From assembly GCF_030814115.1 (NCBI RefSeq), contig NZ_JAUSUP010000004.1:62001-126000 (forward strand): DNA of 64,000 bases, written 5' to 3'. Source of the stretch: Alkalibacillus filiformis. GTDB lineage: Bacteria; Bacillota; Bacilli; Bacillales; Alkalibacillaceae. Of this stretch, positions 34,078 through 42,780 are shown piece after piece (position 1 is the first letter of the stretch; each line of letters begins with the position of its first letter). The notes beneath the pieces are model-generated. The model saw nothing but the letters and a program-made list of their open reading frames with translations, was not told where the DNA came from and made no database searches. The position numbers and the translations under genes were made by a program.

Positions 34078-34782
34078 ATGCTATTAACAGTAGATATAAA
34101 AGAGGCCAAGTATATTAACAGCCAAGTCGTGTTAAATGACATCCAATTTACCATACCTGATGGCCGTTTAGTAGGTTTAATTGGTCCAAATGGAGCTGGG
34201 AAAAGTTCAATTATTAAGTCGATTATTGGGGTTATGCCAGTTTTTGAAGGTGAAATCGATTATAAGGAATACTCATACATACCGGAGAGACCTATTTTTT
34301 ATGAAGGGTTAACATTATGGGAACATATTGAGTTTCTATATTCAACTTTATCAGTTGATGAAGAAGTCTTCTTTTCTGATGCTGAAGGGTTATTAGAGAA
34401 GTTAAAGTTGTCGAGCGTTGTGCATGATTTGCCTGATTCTTTCTCAAAAGGAATGCAACAAAAGGCAATGATCGTGTTAGCCTTTTTAAGAAAGCCTAGT
34501 TTGTATATTATTGATGAGCCATTTATGGGTTTAGATCCACAAGCTATTAATATATTTTTACAACTAATTAAACATGAAAAGGAAAGAGGCGCAGGTGTTT
34601 TATTGTGTACTCATGCTTTAGACACAGCTGAAAAAATCTGTGATGAGTTTGTTTTGTTATCTAACGGTAAAATACTAGTCCAAGGTGAATTACGAGCTGT
34701 TCAGAAAGAAAGTCAACTTGTCGGTGGTTCTTTATTTGATTGTTTTAATCTATTAACTGAGCGTGACACTGATGGTGGCTAA
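34078..34782 (+). CDS. ABC transporter ATP-binding protein, EcsA/YthP-like
   Basis: 234 residues from ATG 34078. Walker A LIGPNGAGKSS at about residue 33, signature-like FSKGMQQKAMI at about 130, Walker B LYIIDEPFMGLDP. The FSKGMQQK form and the partner protein point to the EcsAB/YthPQ group of Firmicutes. The frame is open upstream to 34036; the chosen start gives the standard N-terminus, though its ribosome binding site (GTGGTGG) is weak. It overlaps the permease gene. Confidence 0.85.
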   Translation: MLLTVDIKEAKYINSQVVLNDIQFTIPDGRLVGLIGPNGAGKSSIIKSIIGVMPVFEGEIDYKEYSYIPERPIFYEGLTLWEHIEFLYSTLSVDEEVFFSDAEGLLEKLKLSSVVHDLPDSFSKGMQQKAMIVLAFLRKPSLYIIDEPFMGLDPQAINIFLQLIKHEKERGAGVLLCTHALDTAEKICDEFVLLSNGKILVQGELRAVQKESQLVGGSLFDCFNLLTERDTDGG

Positions 34783-35881
34783 TCAGTTGGTTAGAAAAAG
34801 GTTGCTGCAAGACTTTCAAAGACAGTTGAAGGTTGTTCGGACTGTCATTGACTGGACGATAATTGTTTATCTCGTTTTACCTTTAGTAGCGATTTTTATG
34901 TTAGATATTTGGATAAACCCGAATCAATATTGGAATGAGGCTATTCCTTTTTACGGTGTAAGTCTTTTGCTGTTGCTGTTTTGCTCTAGCGGTAGTATTA
35001 GAACGTATCTGTATGAAGCGGATTTATTGTTTTTGTTACAGCGACCTGATCTCATGAAGCGTATGCGCCTATATAGTTTTGGGTTATCAGTCGTAAAGTC
35101 TATTATACATATTTCCATGGTGATACTTTTGTTTTTACCAATCCTTCTCGTCATTTATGAACTTAATGTAATGGACTTTATTTTACTAATACTATTCCTA
35201 ATCGGGTATAAAACAACTGTATTGTTTATAAGAAAAAGGTTTAATCATTTTGTAGTTAGTATTCTTTTGTCTTTCATTGTTTTAGTTTTAGCTGGAGTAA
35301 CTTTAACTTATACTTCATCGTCAGTTTATGCAGTAGTTGGTGTAGTCCTTATCTTCATAACAGGTTACTTGTTTATGAAAATGGATTATAGACGCCACTT
35401 GCTTAAGGATATAGAAAGTGAAAATGACTTAAAAAATAGATTGATCAACTTAATCTTTCATATGTCGAATGATGTGGAAGTGGGTATGAGAACTAAACCG
35501 ATGAAGTGGGTCAGGTTAAGGTCTAGGAGACTATTTAAGAAGAGGACAGAAGAAAATGTACTTTTAGAAATGCTAATTAAATCTGTTATAAGACATCATA
35601 AGTATATAGGAGCTTATTTACAAATCATACTAGTTACATTGCTTGTCATTATAATGGTCCCATCTTATTGGTTTGTCGCTATTATATATATTAGTTTTAG
35701 AGCTTTCATCAATTCTTGGTTTAATAGCGTTTATAGCCAATTAGTTGCAAGCGACTTTTTCACTGTTGTGCCGTATTCGCATTCCAAGACGATTTTTGTG
35801 AGAAAACGGTTTAAAAAGTGGATGACGTTTCCAGCAATTGTACTTGTAACGCTAGTATTAACGGCTAAAATTTGGTTGTAA
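34763..35881 (+). CDS. ABC transporter permease, EcsB/YthQ-like
   Basis: 372 residues, about nine membrane helices arranged in two clusters, with LLFLLQRPDLMKRMRLYSFGLS in the first cytoplasmic loop, as in EcsB-type permeases. It overlaps the ATPase gene by 20 bases, so translation is coupled; ATG 34772 is an alternative start. EcsAB affects secretion and intramembrane proteolysis in B. subtilis; transport substrate is unknown. Confidence 0.8.
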   Translation: MTLMVANQLVRKRLLQDFQRQLKVVRTVIDWTIIVYLVLPLVAIFMLDIWINPNQYWNEAIPFYGVSLLLLLFCSSGSIRTYLYEADLLFLLQRPDLMKRMRLYSFGLSVVKSIIHISMVILLFLPILLVIYELNVMDFILLILFLIGYKTTVLFIRKRFNHFVVSILLSFIVLVLAGVTLTYTSSSVYAVVGVVLIFITGYLFMKMDYRRHLLKDIESENDLKNRLINLIFHMSNDVEVGMRTKPMKWVRLRSRRLFKKRTEENVLLEMLIKSVIRHHKYIGAYLQIILVTLLVIIMVPSYWFVAIIYISFRAFINSWFNSVYSQLVASDFFTVVPYSHSKTIFVRKRFKKWMTFPAIVLVTLVLTAKIWL

Positions 35882-35896
35882 TTGGAGTGCAGTATT

Positions 35897-36418
35897 TTGA
35901 ATCCACACTATTATTATGAAATTCCGTTTAATTTAGGGTCAAGAAAAGAAATTCCAGTGTATGATCAGGGGCATAACGTTCTCTATATTTTACAACGATA
36001 TAATAAAAATTGGATTGATGCTTTATTGTCAGCTCGTAACCCACGTGGTGCTGTTAGTGTGAAACTGAAAGATTCTAACGGTCAAAAACTTTTAACTGCG
36101 ACAGAGCCATGGTCTTTTAAAAAGAAATTCCATGTAAACTTTAATCTTGAGGAACAAGAGTTGATCGCTACAGTTGTGAACAATTTGAATGTAACGAATA
36201 AACAACTAGAGTTTTCTTTAAACGGGAATAATTACTTAATTTCAAAAGAAGCTTTTAATAATAGAACGCTAGTTTATGAAAATGAGAGTGTCATCGTAGA
36301 AATGAGTTATGACCAACTCCTTCCACCGAGAAGCAACTATATAAAAGTGGTAGGTGGAGAAATTGAGACATCAATTTTAATTTGTTTACTCCATACTTTT
36401 GAGTTAGGTGTTAAGTAG
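35897..36418 (+). CDS. Tubby C-terminal-like (LURP-one type) protein
   Basis: 173 residues, all-beta in appearance (IPVYDQGHNVLYILQRYNKN, AVSVKLKDSNGQKLLTATEP, VIVEMSYDQLLPPRSNYIKV). It resembles the tubby C-terminal-like proteins that Bacillus often encodes after YthPQ-type ABC pairs. Start TTG 35897 after TTGGAGTG; the frame opens 15 bases earlier. Role unknown, possibly lipid-associated. Confidence 0.6.
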   Translation: MNPHYYYEIPFNLGSRKEIPVYDQGHNVLYILQRYNKNWIDALLSARNPRGAVSVKLKDSNGQKLLTATEPWSFKKKFHVNFNLEEQELIATVVNNLNVTNKQLEFSLNGNNYLISKEAFNNRTLVYENESVIVEMSYDQLLPPRSNYIKVVGGEIETSILICLLHTFELGVK

Positions 36419-36483
36419 ACAAACTATGATAAGATGAAATTGAATTTTAATTATAAAATTAGTAGAGAAGTGGTGAAGTATTG

Positions 36484-36927
36484 ATGGGGAAGAGTGAAAG
36501 TGTTGTGCTAACAAACATGTGTATGGTGTATGATGGTGATTACATATTAGTTCAAAACCGCATTAATAAAAATTGGCCAGGACTGACATTTCCAGGTGGA
36601 CACATCGAAAGAGGAGAATCATTTGCCGATTCGGTCATTCGCGAAGTTTATGAAGAGACTGGTTTGACGGTTAAATCTCCTGTTCTTTGTGGTGTAAAAC
36701 AGTTTAAGCCTAAAAATGCTGATCGTTATATTGTCTTCTTTTATAAAACGGATCAATATGCAGGTGAATTAACTTCTTCTCATGAAGGGGAAGTATTTTG
36801 GATCAAAAAGGACGAGCTAAAGGATTATGAGCTAGCTAGTGATTTTGAAAGCATGTTCGAAGTGTTTGAGTCTGAACAGTTAAGCGAGTTTTTCTATAAT
36901 GAAGATTTTGAGATGGAGTTATTGTAG
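36484..36927 (+). CDS. Nudix hydrolase (8-oxo-dGTPase-like)
   Basis: 147 residues. A complete nudix box GGHIERGESFADSVIREVYEETGL lies at about residues 38-61, preceded by NRINKNWPGLTFP. Such proteins hydrolyse nucleoside diphosphates linked to another moiety; MutT/YtkD-like activity is possible. An in-frame TTG precedes the ATG at 36484; the ribosome binding site is weak either way. Confidence 0.85.
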   Translation: MGKSESVVLTNMCMVYDGDYILVQNRINKNWPGLTFPGGHIERGESFADSVIREVYEETGLTVKSPVLCGVKQFKPKNADRYIVFFYKTDQYAGELTSSHEGEVFWIKKDELKDYELASDFESMFEVFESEQLSEFFYNEDFEMELL

Positions 36928-36980
36928 ATGTGTAGAAACCTAGAAAGTTAGGGCTACTCTCATACCAACGGTTAAGACAG

Positions 36981-37018
36981 AGAAAGCGAGAGGCATTTAA
37001 ACCTCTCGCTTTCTTTAA
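36981..37018 (+). terminator. Terminator
   Basis: AGAAAGCGAGAGG and CCTCTCGCTTTCT, 13-bp perfect stem with an 8-nt loop and T run. Confidence 0.85.
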
Positions 37019-37264
37019 AGGGAAAAAGGGGAATACAGCTTTTGAATAATTATATTTATTATTTACCCGCTAGTTGGAGTGATGAAACATTAATGAGTGA
37101 TCATTTGTTTCAATAAAGTAGCCAGTTTATAACTCAATATGATTTAGTACTCAAAATCCGCGCTTTACACCTTTTGAGTAATTTTCATCATCTACAATCC
37201 TCTTTCACGTTAATTTGTGGTGTTATATAATGGAATAGTAGGAAAAAATAAAGAGGTGAGTTAG
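37019..37264. other. Intergenic region before the lipoprotein gene
   Basis: It holds a 24-codon TTG frame (37042-37116) behind AAGGGG that could be a small peptide, but nothing else supports it. A TATAATGGAATAG stretch near 37226 is a plausible -10 for the lipoprotein gene. Confidence 0.3.
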
Positions 37265-37882
37265 ATGGTGAAGAAATATTTGATGCTACTTTTAGTTGTA
37301 GCTTTACTTGTTGGTTGTACAAATGATGCGCATGAAGAAGAACAGACAATTGAAGAAATAGAAGCAGAATTATTAAACAAATCAGAAGATGTATTTAATA
37401 ATCTATTGAATTTGAATTGGGAGAAAGTTTCTGAATACTTACATCAAGAAAAAGGATTAGTTTATTCACCCTATTCTAATGTCGGGTTTGATGATGACCT
37501 GCATTTTGACAAAGAGATTGTAAAAGATTTTGGTAATACTGAAGAACAATATAGTTGGTACTGGGCGCAGAATGATACCGAGTATAAAGATACGCCGAAC
37601 GGTTTTATTGAGAATGTTATTAAAACAAGAGCCGATTTAAATAGCTCTAAATATGAGGTGACGTATGGTCAGATAACATTTAATGATTCAGCCTATACCA
37701 ACGATACTCAAATTAATACTATAAATGAAGAATACCCAGAAGCTTATTATGTTGAGTATTATCATGAGCCAAAGGATTTAATGGAGCATGATGGGAAACA
37801 GCAAGCGCTCCGTTTCGTTTTTGAGAAAATAGATGAAGAATGGTATTTAATAGCCTTAGTTCGTGGTGCGCATAATCCATAA
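37265..37882 (+). CDS. Lipoprotein of unknown function
   Basis: 205 residues. Signal peptide and lipobox LLVGC at about residues 14-18, then an acidic domain with aromatic-rich strands (NLNWEKVSEYLHQEKGLVYS, YSWYWAQNDTEYKDTPNGFI, ALRFVFEKIDEEWYLIALVR). The C-terminal pattern resembles NTF2/SnoaL-like domains found in other Bacillus lipoproteins. GAGGTGAG precedes the ATG. No specific role can be given. Confidence 0.75.
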   Translation: MVKKYLMLLLVVALLVGCTNDAHEEEQTIEEIEAELLNKSEDVFNNLLNLNWEKVSEYLHQEKGLVYSPYSNVGFDDDLHFDKEIVKDFGNTEEQYSWYWAQNDTEYKDTPNGFIENVIKTRADLNSSKYEVTYGQITFNDSAYTNDTQINTINEEYPEAYYVEYYHEPKDLMEHDGKQQALRFVFEKIDEEWYLIALVRGAHNP

Positions 37883-38019
37883 GTTCAGTTGGCGATTAAG
37901 GGTTGAGTTTTGAATCTACGAACAAAAGTGAAGGTCATTTCCAATCTCGCCTTACTCTGCAATCCATCCTACACTTTGAAGAGGGAGCCTAGTGTAACCC
38001 AACCTCCAATTATTAAAAA

Positions 38020-38052
38020 AAGAAACTTGGCTCGTTGCCAAGTTTCTTGCGG
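38020..38052. terminator. Bidirectional terminator
   Basis: AAGAAACTTGG and CCAAGTTTCTT, 11-bp perfect stem with a 7-nt loop and an A run on the left, giving U-tailing for sda on the minus strand. Confidence 0.75.
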
Positions 38053-38199
38053 TTAGTGCTGATTCGGATTTATATCTTCGAGGTTAAAGCCCCTGAATGC
38101 AATTTCTTTTTCTAGTAGGTTAATAAAATCTTTAGATAAGTTAATCTCAACCGCTTCATGATAAGCCGTAATTAACGTTGAATCATCTAAGTTAGCCAA
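38053..38199 (-). CDS. sda: Sporulation histidine kinase inhibitor Sda
   Basis: 48 residues, start TTG six bases after AGGGGGAG. LDDSTLITAYHEAVEINLSKD and FINLLEKEIAFRGFNL match the helical hairpin of Sda ([30 protein letters not shown] in B. subtilis, from memory). Sda binds KinA/KinB and blocks phosphorelay signalling when replication initiates or stalls. Two DnaA-box-like sites lie upstream, matching the DnaA control known for B. subtilis sda. It is divergent from selO and ends at a strong terminator. Confidence 0.85.
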   Translation of the reverse strand: MANLDDSTLITAYHEAVEINLSKDFINLLEKEIAFRGFNLEDINPNQH

Positions 38200-38273
38200 T
38201 GGTTTCTCCCCCTAGCTCTTTACTACACAAAACATATACATATATGTAATGCTTAAATCTTTATTATGAATTT

Positions 38274-38298
38274 TTTTCCACAAATCCTAGTATACACA
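38274..38298. promoter_or_regulatory. Candidate DnaA boxes upstream of sda
   Basis: TTTTCCACA (38274-38282) and GTATACACA (38290-38298) each differ by one base from the DnaA box TTATNCACA. They lie 75-100 bp upstream of the sda start on the non-coding strand. Confidence 0.5.
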
Positions 38299-38507
38299 AT
38301 GTATATAAAATTTCTAGTGTTTTGCCCAATTTTTTTATTATTTTTTATAATTGTTAACACTTTGTAAAGATAAAGGGTCAAAACTCGACATTAATTAGTC
38401 AAGGTGTTCTTTATAACGACCTTCATACATAATCAATTTACTCGAGTAGACAATAAAAGTAACATTGTGTTTATATGGAAGTAATTAAAAGAAAAAGTAG
38501 GGATACG

Positions 38508-39965
38508 ATGACAAACATTGGATGGAACTTAGAGAATAGCTACACTGAGCTACCAAATATATTTTACAGTGAAGCTGAACCAACCCCAGTAGAATCTCCT
38601 CAATTAGTGTTTCTAAATGGTGGTTTAGCAAAGTCATTAGGCCTTGATCCTCGAGCTCTGCAGTCAGAAGAAGGTGTTGCAACCTTTTCTGGGAATAAAA
38701 TTCCTGATGGGTCCAAGCCGATTGCACAAGCATATGCGGGTCACCAGTTTGGTCATTTTACAATGTTAGGTGATGGTCGTGCCCATTTGTTAGGTGAACA
38801 AGTAGCTCCTGACGGTAAGCGATATGATATTCAGTTAAAAGGTTCTGGGCCAACGCCTTATTCGAGAAGAGGTGACGGTCGAGCAGCTTTAGGGCCGATG
38901 TTAAGAGAGTATATTATGAGTGAAGCGTTACATGCACTAGGAATTGCATCTAACCGTAGTCTTGCAGTCGTGGTAACAGGTGAACCAGTTCATCGTGAAA
39001 CCGTATATCCTGGGGCTATTTTAACGCGCGTATCAGAAAGTCATCTTCGGGTTGGGACATTCCAATATGCGCGTCAGTGGGGGAAAGAAGAGGATCTAAA
39101 AGAATTAGCTGATTATGCGTTAGAACGGCATTTTACAGGCTATGAAAATGCTGAGAATCGCTATTTGTTCTTATTAGAAGAAGTTGTGAAAAGGCAAGCA
39201 AAAGTTATAAGCGATTGGCAACTAGTCGGCTTTATCCACGGTGTCATGAATACCGATAATATGACGATTAGTGGTGAAACGATTGATTATGGTCCATGTG
39301 CTTTTATGAATGCTTATGACCTTGAGACAGTATTTAGTTCAATTGATGAGCAAGGTCGGTATAAATATGGTAACCAGCCACGGATTGCGATGTGGAACTT
39401 GGCGAGGTTAGCAGAGAGTTTACTTCCTATTATGAGTGATGATCCTGAATCGATGGTTGAAGTTGCAGAGAAGACTGTTTACCAGTTTATCGAACTTTAT
39501 AAAGAGCACTGGATGGAAGGCATGCGTTCAAAGTTAGGTCTATTTAACACTGAAGAAGATGATGAAACATTAATCGATGAGTTGTTAACGTTAATGAAAG
39601 ATCATGAGGCGGATTTCACGAACACGTTTCGTTCATTAACGCTTGGAAAGTTTGAAGGAATCGATCTTTTCGGATCAGAAGGGTTTAATAATTGGTATCA
39701 AAAGTGGCAAGAACGCTTAAGTCGACAAGATGAATCAGAAGAACAGTCGAAGGAATTGATGAAGCAATCTAACCCATCAGTCATTCCGCGAAACCACCGT
39801 GTTGAAGAAGCACTAGAAGCTGCAGAAAATGATGGTGATTTAACGGTGATGGAAAGTCTTCTACGTGTTCTTTCTAAGCCTTACGCTTATACGCCAGATC
39901 AAGAAGAATATACCAAATTGCCGCCAGAGTCTGATGATGATTACAGGACATTTTGTGGGACATGA
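38508..39965 (+). CDS. selO: SelO/YdiU protein adenylyltransferase
   Basis: 485 residues of the SelO pseudokinase family: [66 protein letters not shown] and [21 protein letters not shown]. SelO transfers AMP to Ser/Thr/Tyr of redox and metabolic proteins. It ends FCGT; the residue that is Sec in vertebrates is an ordinary Cys here. ATG 38508 is preferred over the extension to 38475 because of AGGGA just upstream and family length. Confidence 0.9.
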   Translation: MTNIGWNLENSYTELPNIFYSEAEPTPVESPQLVFLNGGLAKSLGLDPRALQSEEGVATFSGNKIPDGSKPIAQAYAGHQFGHFTMLGDGRAHLLGEQVAPDGKRYDIQLKGSGPTPYSRRGDGRAALGPMLREYIMSEALHALGIASNRSLAVVVTGEPVHRETVYPGAILTRVSESHLRVGTFQYARQWGKEEDLKELADYALERHFTGYENAENRYLFLLEEVVKRQAKVISDWQLVGFIHGVMNTDNMTISGETIDYGPCAFMNAYDLETVFSSIDEQGRYKYGNQPRIAMWNLARLAESLLPIMSDDPESMVEVAEKTVYQFIELYKEHWMEGMRSKLGLFNTEEDDETLIDELLTLMKDHEADFTNTFRSLTLGKFEGIDLFGSEGFNNWYQKWQERLSRQDESEEQSKELMKQSNPSVIPRNHRVEEALEAAENDGDLTVMESLLRVLSKPYAYTPDQEEYTKLPPESDDDYRTFCGT

Positions 39966-39980
39966 GTCTAGTATCTTAAA

Positions 39981-40012
39981 AAAGGTTAGGAGTTTTCCTC
40001 CTAACCTTTATG
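39981..40012. terminator. Bidirectional terminator
   Basis: AAAGGTTAGGA and TCCTAACCTTT, 11-bp stem with a 7-nt loop, between convergent selO and the DUF4181-like gene. Confidence 0.85.
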
Positions 40013-40445
40013 TATTTAAATATAGTTCAAGTAGTCCAAGTAAATCAAAGTATATAACGATTACGACTCCCATTGTAAGGACAAAACTATTACCCAGACT
40101 AACAAATGCGCGTCGTGGTGTCGAAGAATATTTCCACTCAAAAAATGCGTTAACTAAATACTCCAAAACTGACCAAAATACAATAACAGCGATCAAAATG
40201 TAAAACGGTGGATTAGGTTGTTGGCTACTAACATAAAAAAAGGTGATTAAAGCTAAGAAACCACCACCAAATCTAACAATTAAATTAATCTTTATATGCT
40301 GGTCATTTATTTTATATGGTTTAAGAAAACCAGTCTTTACTTTATCTACGTTAAATGCTTTTCTTAATAAAATATTTGTCCCTTCTAAAATTATGATGAT
40401 GCTTAACACAATGGCAAAAACCATAAGCCAGGTTATAATGGTCAC
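40008..40445 (-). CDS. DUF4181-like membrane protein
   Basis: 145 residues, four helices, with LLRKAFNVDKVKTGFLKPYK and YLVNAFFEWKYSSTPRRAFV resembling the DUF4181 pattern also seen at 24936-25304. GTG 40445 follows AAGGAAG at good spacing and starts 12 bases after the stop of the upstream nudix gene, so the longer frame to 40499, which would overlap it, is rejected. Function unknown. Confidence 0.6.
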   Translation of the reverse strand: MTIITWLMVFAIVLSIIIILEGTNILLRKAFNVDKVKTGFLKPYKINDQHIKINLIVRFGGGFLALITFFYVSSQQPNPPFYILIAVIVFWSVLEYLVNAFFEWKYSSTPRRAFVSLGNSFVLTMGVVIVIYFDLLGLLELYLNT

Positions 40446-40456
40446 AATGTTCTTCC

Positions 40457-40897
40457 TTATATACGTTCTTGAAGTTTCAATTGCAGGACAGCATAACACA
40501 CCTCTGGATCGGTTATTTTTGAACCTTTAATTTGTCGTATACATTGCTCAACAGGCATGGTTATGACTTCAATCGTCTCGTGTGATTCAAGTTGTTGAGC
40601 AACTCGACCTAAAATTTCTTCAGAATAATAGATATGTGTCATTTCATTTTCGATCCATGGAGCAGCGTGTATCTTACCTAGGTAATCAAGTTCCCCGCAT
40701 TCGTACCCAGTTTCTTCGAGCAACTCTCTTCTAGCTGCATCTTCTAATTGTTCCCCTTGTTCAACTCCGCCGCCTGGTAACTGAATGATATATGAGTTGA
40801 TTGGCTGTCGGAATTGATTAATCAAAATAAAATCATTGTCATGACGGAGAAGGACGACGACTGACTGGTCCGCCTCATGGTTACTAGTTTGGCTCAC
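40457..40897 (-). CDS. Nudix hydrolase, ADP-ribose pyrophosphatase-like
   Basis: 146 residues. Nudix box GGGVEQGEQLEDAARRELLEETGY at about residues 41-64, preceded by INQFRQPINSYIIQLP, which is the ADP-ribose pyrophosphatase-type context (QxRxP...ELPAG). The C-terminus continues with APWIENEMTHIYYSEEI. AAAGGAG precedes the ATG. First gene of a two-gene minus-strand unit. Confidence 0.85.
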   Translation of the reverse strand: MSQTSNHEADQSVVVLLRHDNDFILINQFRQPINSYIIQLPGGGVEQGEQLEDAARRELLEETGYECGELDYLGKIHAAPWIENEMTHIYYSEEILGRVAQQLESHETIEVITMPVEQCIRQIKGSKITDPEVCYAVLQLKLQERI

Positions 40898-40974
40898 TTT
40901 AAAAGCTCCTTTAACGATAGTTATAGATTAATAGTAGCATAGTGTTAAAAAATGGTTAACATAATGTCAGAAAT

Positions 40975-40995
40975 TTGTTAATATGAATTTAACAA
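40975..40995. promoter_or_regulatory. Inverted repeat upstream of the thi operon riboswitch
   Basis: TTGTTAA and TTAACAA with a 7-bp spacer lie just upstream of the TPP aptamer, in the probable promoter area. Significance uncertain. Confidence 0.3.
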
Positions 40996-41017
40996 GAAAA
41001 TATTTATAAAGTAACAA

Positions 41018-41104
41018 AGCTAGGGGTGCCATTTATAGTGGCTGAGAGGAGTAATTCCGACCCTTTGAACCTGATCTGGTTGGTACCAGCGTAGGGAAGT
41101 GTAG
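41018..41104 (+). ncRNA. TPP riboswitch
   Basis: It contains TAGGGGTGCC, the CTGAGAGG thi-box core, and ACCCTTTGAACCTGATCTGG followed by TTGGTACCAGCGTAGGGAAG, all in standard order. A terminator at 41153-41192 completes the expression platform ahead of the thiamine operon. Confidence 0.97.
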
Positions 41105-41152
41105 TTGCTCGGATTTTTTGGATTATAAATCTTATCCATATTTCTCCAAGTC

Positions 41153-41192
41153 AACCACTTTCTTATGTCTGGTATAAGAAAGTGGTTTTTTA
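41153..41192 (+). terminator. Riboswitch-controlled terminator of the thi operon
   Basis: AACCACTTTCTTA and TAAGAAAGTGGTT, 13-bp perfect stem with a 9-nt loop, followed by a T-rich tract. Confidence 0.85.
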
Positions 41193-41256
41193 TTTGGAAA
41201 ATGACACATTCGACGTTTTCCAAATTTAAATATAAAACGATCTTGGAGGGATTGGT

Positions 41257-41940
41257 ATGAAATTTTCAGAAGTACTAAGGAAAGAGACGGATTACATTTG
41301 GGAGGCTAACTTTAATCATCCTTTTATTAAAGGGATTGGTGAGGGGACGTTACCGATTGAATGTTTCCGTTATTATGTCATGCAAGATGCTTATTACTTA
41401 TCGCACTTTGCTAGAATTCAATCACTTGGCGGAACAAAAGCAGATGACTTTTACACAACGAGTCGTATGGCAGCACACGCTCAAGGGACTTATGAAGCGG
41501 AGTCAGAACTTCATCGTAATTTTTCAGAAAGACTAAATATTACTGAAGAAGAACAAGCGAACTTCAAGCCAGCACCAACGGCATATGCTTACACATCTCA
41601 TTTATATCGCACATCTTATCAAGGTCATTTAGGTGATGTGATCGCGGCCATTTTACCTTGTTATTGGATTTATCAAGAGATTGGTGAAAAACTTAAAAAC
41701 TATCAACCGGATGAGCCGATTTATCAAGAGTGGATTAATGCTTACGGTGGCGAATGGTTTAAAGAGTTAGTCGAAGAACAAATTAATCGTCTTGATGACA
41801 TTGCTGAACAAGTGACAGAAGCGGATCGAGAACGTATGAAAGAACACTTCACGATTAGTTGCCACTACGAATTAGCCTTTTGGGAAATGGCATACAACTT
41901 AGAAAAATGGCCAGCAGAAGCTGAAAAACTAAAATCTTAG
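41257..41940 (+). CDS. tenA: Aminopyrimidine aminohydrolase (thiaminase II)
   Basis: 227 residues. Active-site features of TenA: Asp in YYVMQDAYYL (about residue 44), Cys in ILPCYWIYQEIG (about 134), and Glu in HYELAFWEMAY (about 205). TenA salvages HMP from degraded thiamine. First gene after the TPP riboswitch. ATG after TGGAGGG. Confidence 0.95.
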   Translation: MKFSEVLRKETDYIWEANFNHPFIKGIGEGTLPIECFRYYVMQDAYYLSHFARIQSLGGTKADDFYTTSRMAAHAQGTYEAESELHRNFSERLNITEEEQANFKPAPTAYAYTSHLYRTSYQGHLGDVIAAILPCYWIYQEIGEKLKNYQPDEPIYQEWINAYGGEWFKELVEEQINRLDDIAEQVTEADRERMKEHFTISCHYELAFWEMAYNLEKWPAEAEKLKS

Positions 41941-41990
41941 GATTCTAGTAGCCCTAGCTTAATAAGATGTATTAACGAATGGAGGAATGT

Positions 41991-42764
41991 ATGATGCAAG
42001 ATTCATTAGTCATTGCAGGTAAAGAATTAAATAGTCGGTTGTTTGTTGGGACAGGGAAGTTTGCTGATCATAGCAAAATGAAAGAGGCATTACAACAATC
42101 GCGTTCAGAGGTCGTTACAGTAGCGGTACGTCGAGTTGATTTAAGCGGGTCAGATCAATATATCTTAAACGATATTCCTGACTATATGACGTTAATGCCA
42201 AACACTTCAGGTGCTCGCTCAGCTGAAGAAGCGATTCGAATTGCTCATTTAGCAAAAGCGGCTGGAATGGGTGATTGGATTAAAATCGAAGTCATCTCAG
42301 ACAGTAAATATTTGCTTCCTGATAATGAAGAGACGATTAAAGCAACAAAAGCATTAGTTGAAGAAGGTTTTGTTGTGCTTCCGTACATGAGTCCTGACTT
42401 AATGGCAGCTAAACGACTAGAAGAAGCTGGGGCTGCTACAGTTATGCCATTAGGTTCACCAATTGGATCAAATCGTGGCATTCGAATGAAAGAAATGATT
42501 CAAATTATGGTTGATGAAATTAATGTACCTATTGTTGTCGATGCTGGAATTGGTCGTCCTTCTGAAGCAGCAGAAGCAATGGAAATGGGGGCTGATGCTG
42601 TCTTAGTTAATACAGCGATTGCAACAGCAAAAGATCCAGTCGAGATGGCGAGAGCGTTTGACTTAGCTATTCAAGCAGGTCGCTCGGCATATATTTCTGG
42701 ATTAGGAGCATCATCAACGAAAGCGAATGCTTCTTCTCCGCTTACAGGATTTCTACACTCATAA
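41991..42764 (+). CDS. thiG: Thiazole synthase
   Basis: 257 residues: [20 protein letters not shown], the Schiff-base lysine in [10 protein letters not shown] (about residue 97), [12 protein letters not shown], and [12 protein letters not shown]. It condenses DXP, ThiS-thiocarboxylate and dehydroglycine into the thiazole phosphate. Two ATGs follow GGAGGA; 41991 is used, 41994 is possible. An in-frame upstream start at 41979 overlaps the ribosome binding site. Confidence 0.95.
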   Translation: MMQDSLVIAGKELNSRLFVGTGKFADHSKMKEALQQSRSEVVTVAVRRVDLSGSDQYILNDIPDYMTLMPNTSGARSAEEAIRIAHLAKAAGMGDWIKIEVISDSKYLLPDNEETIKATKALVEEGFVVLPYMSPDLMAAKRLEEAGAATVMPLGSPIGSNRGIRMKEMIQIMVDEINVPIVVDAGIGRPSEAAEAMEMGADAVLVNTAIATAKDPVEMARAFDLAIQAGRSAYISGLGASSTKANASSPLTGFLHS

Positions 42765-42780
42765 AAAAGGATGATTTAAC

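Noticed and set aside
37042-37116. 24-codon TTG ORF between terminator and lipoprotein gene
   Set aside because: Only a modest ribosome binding site supports it; no promoter, terminator or recognisable product.
38508-39965. SelO as a selenoprotein or truncated gene
   Set aside because: It ends in a normal FCGT tail with Cys, and the length is standard for bacterial SelO.
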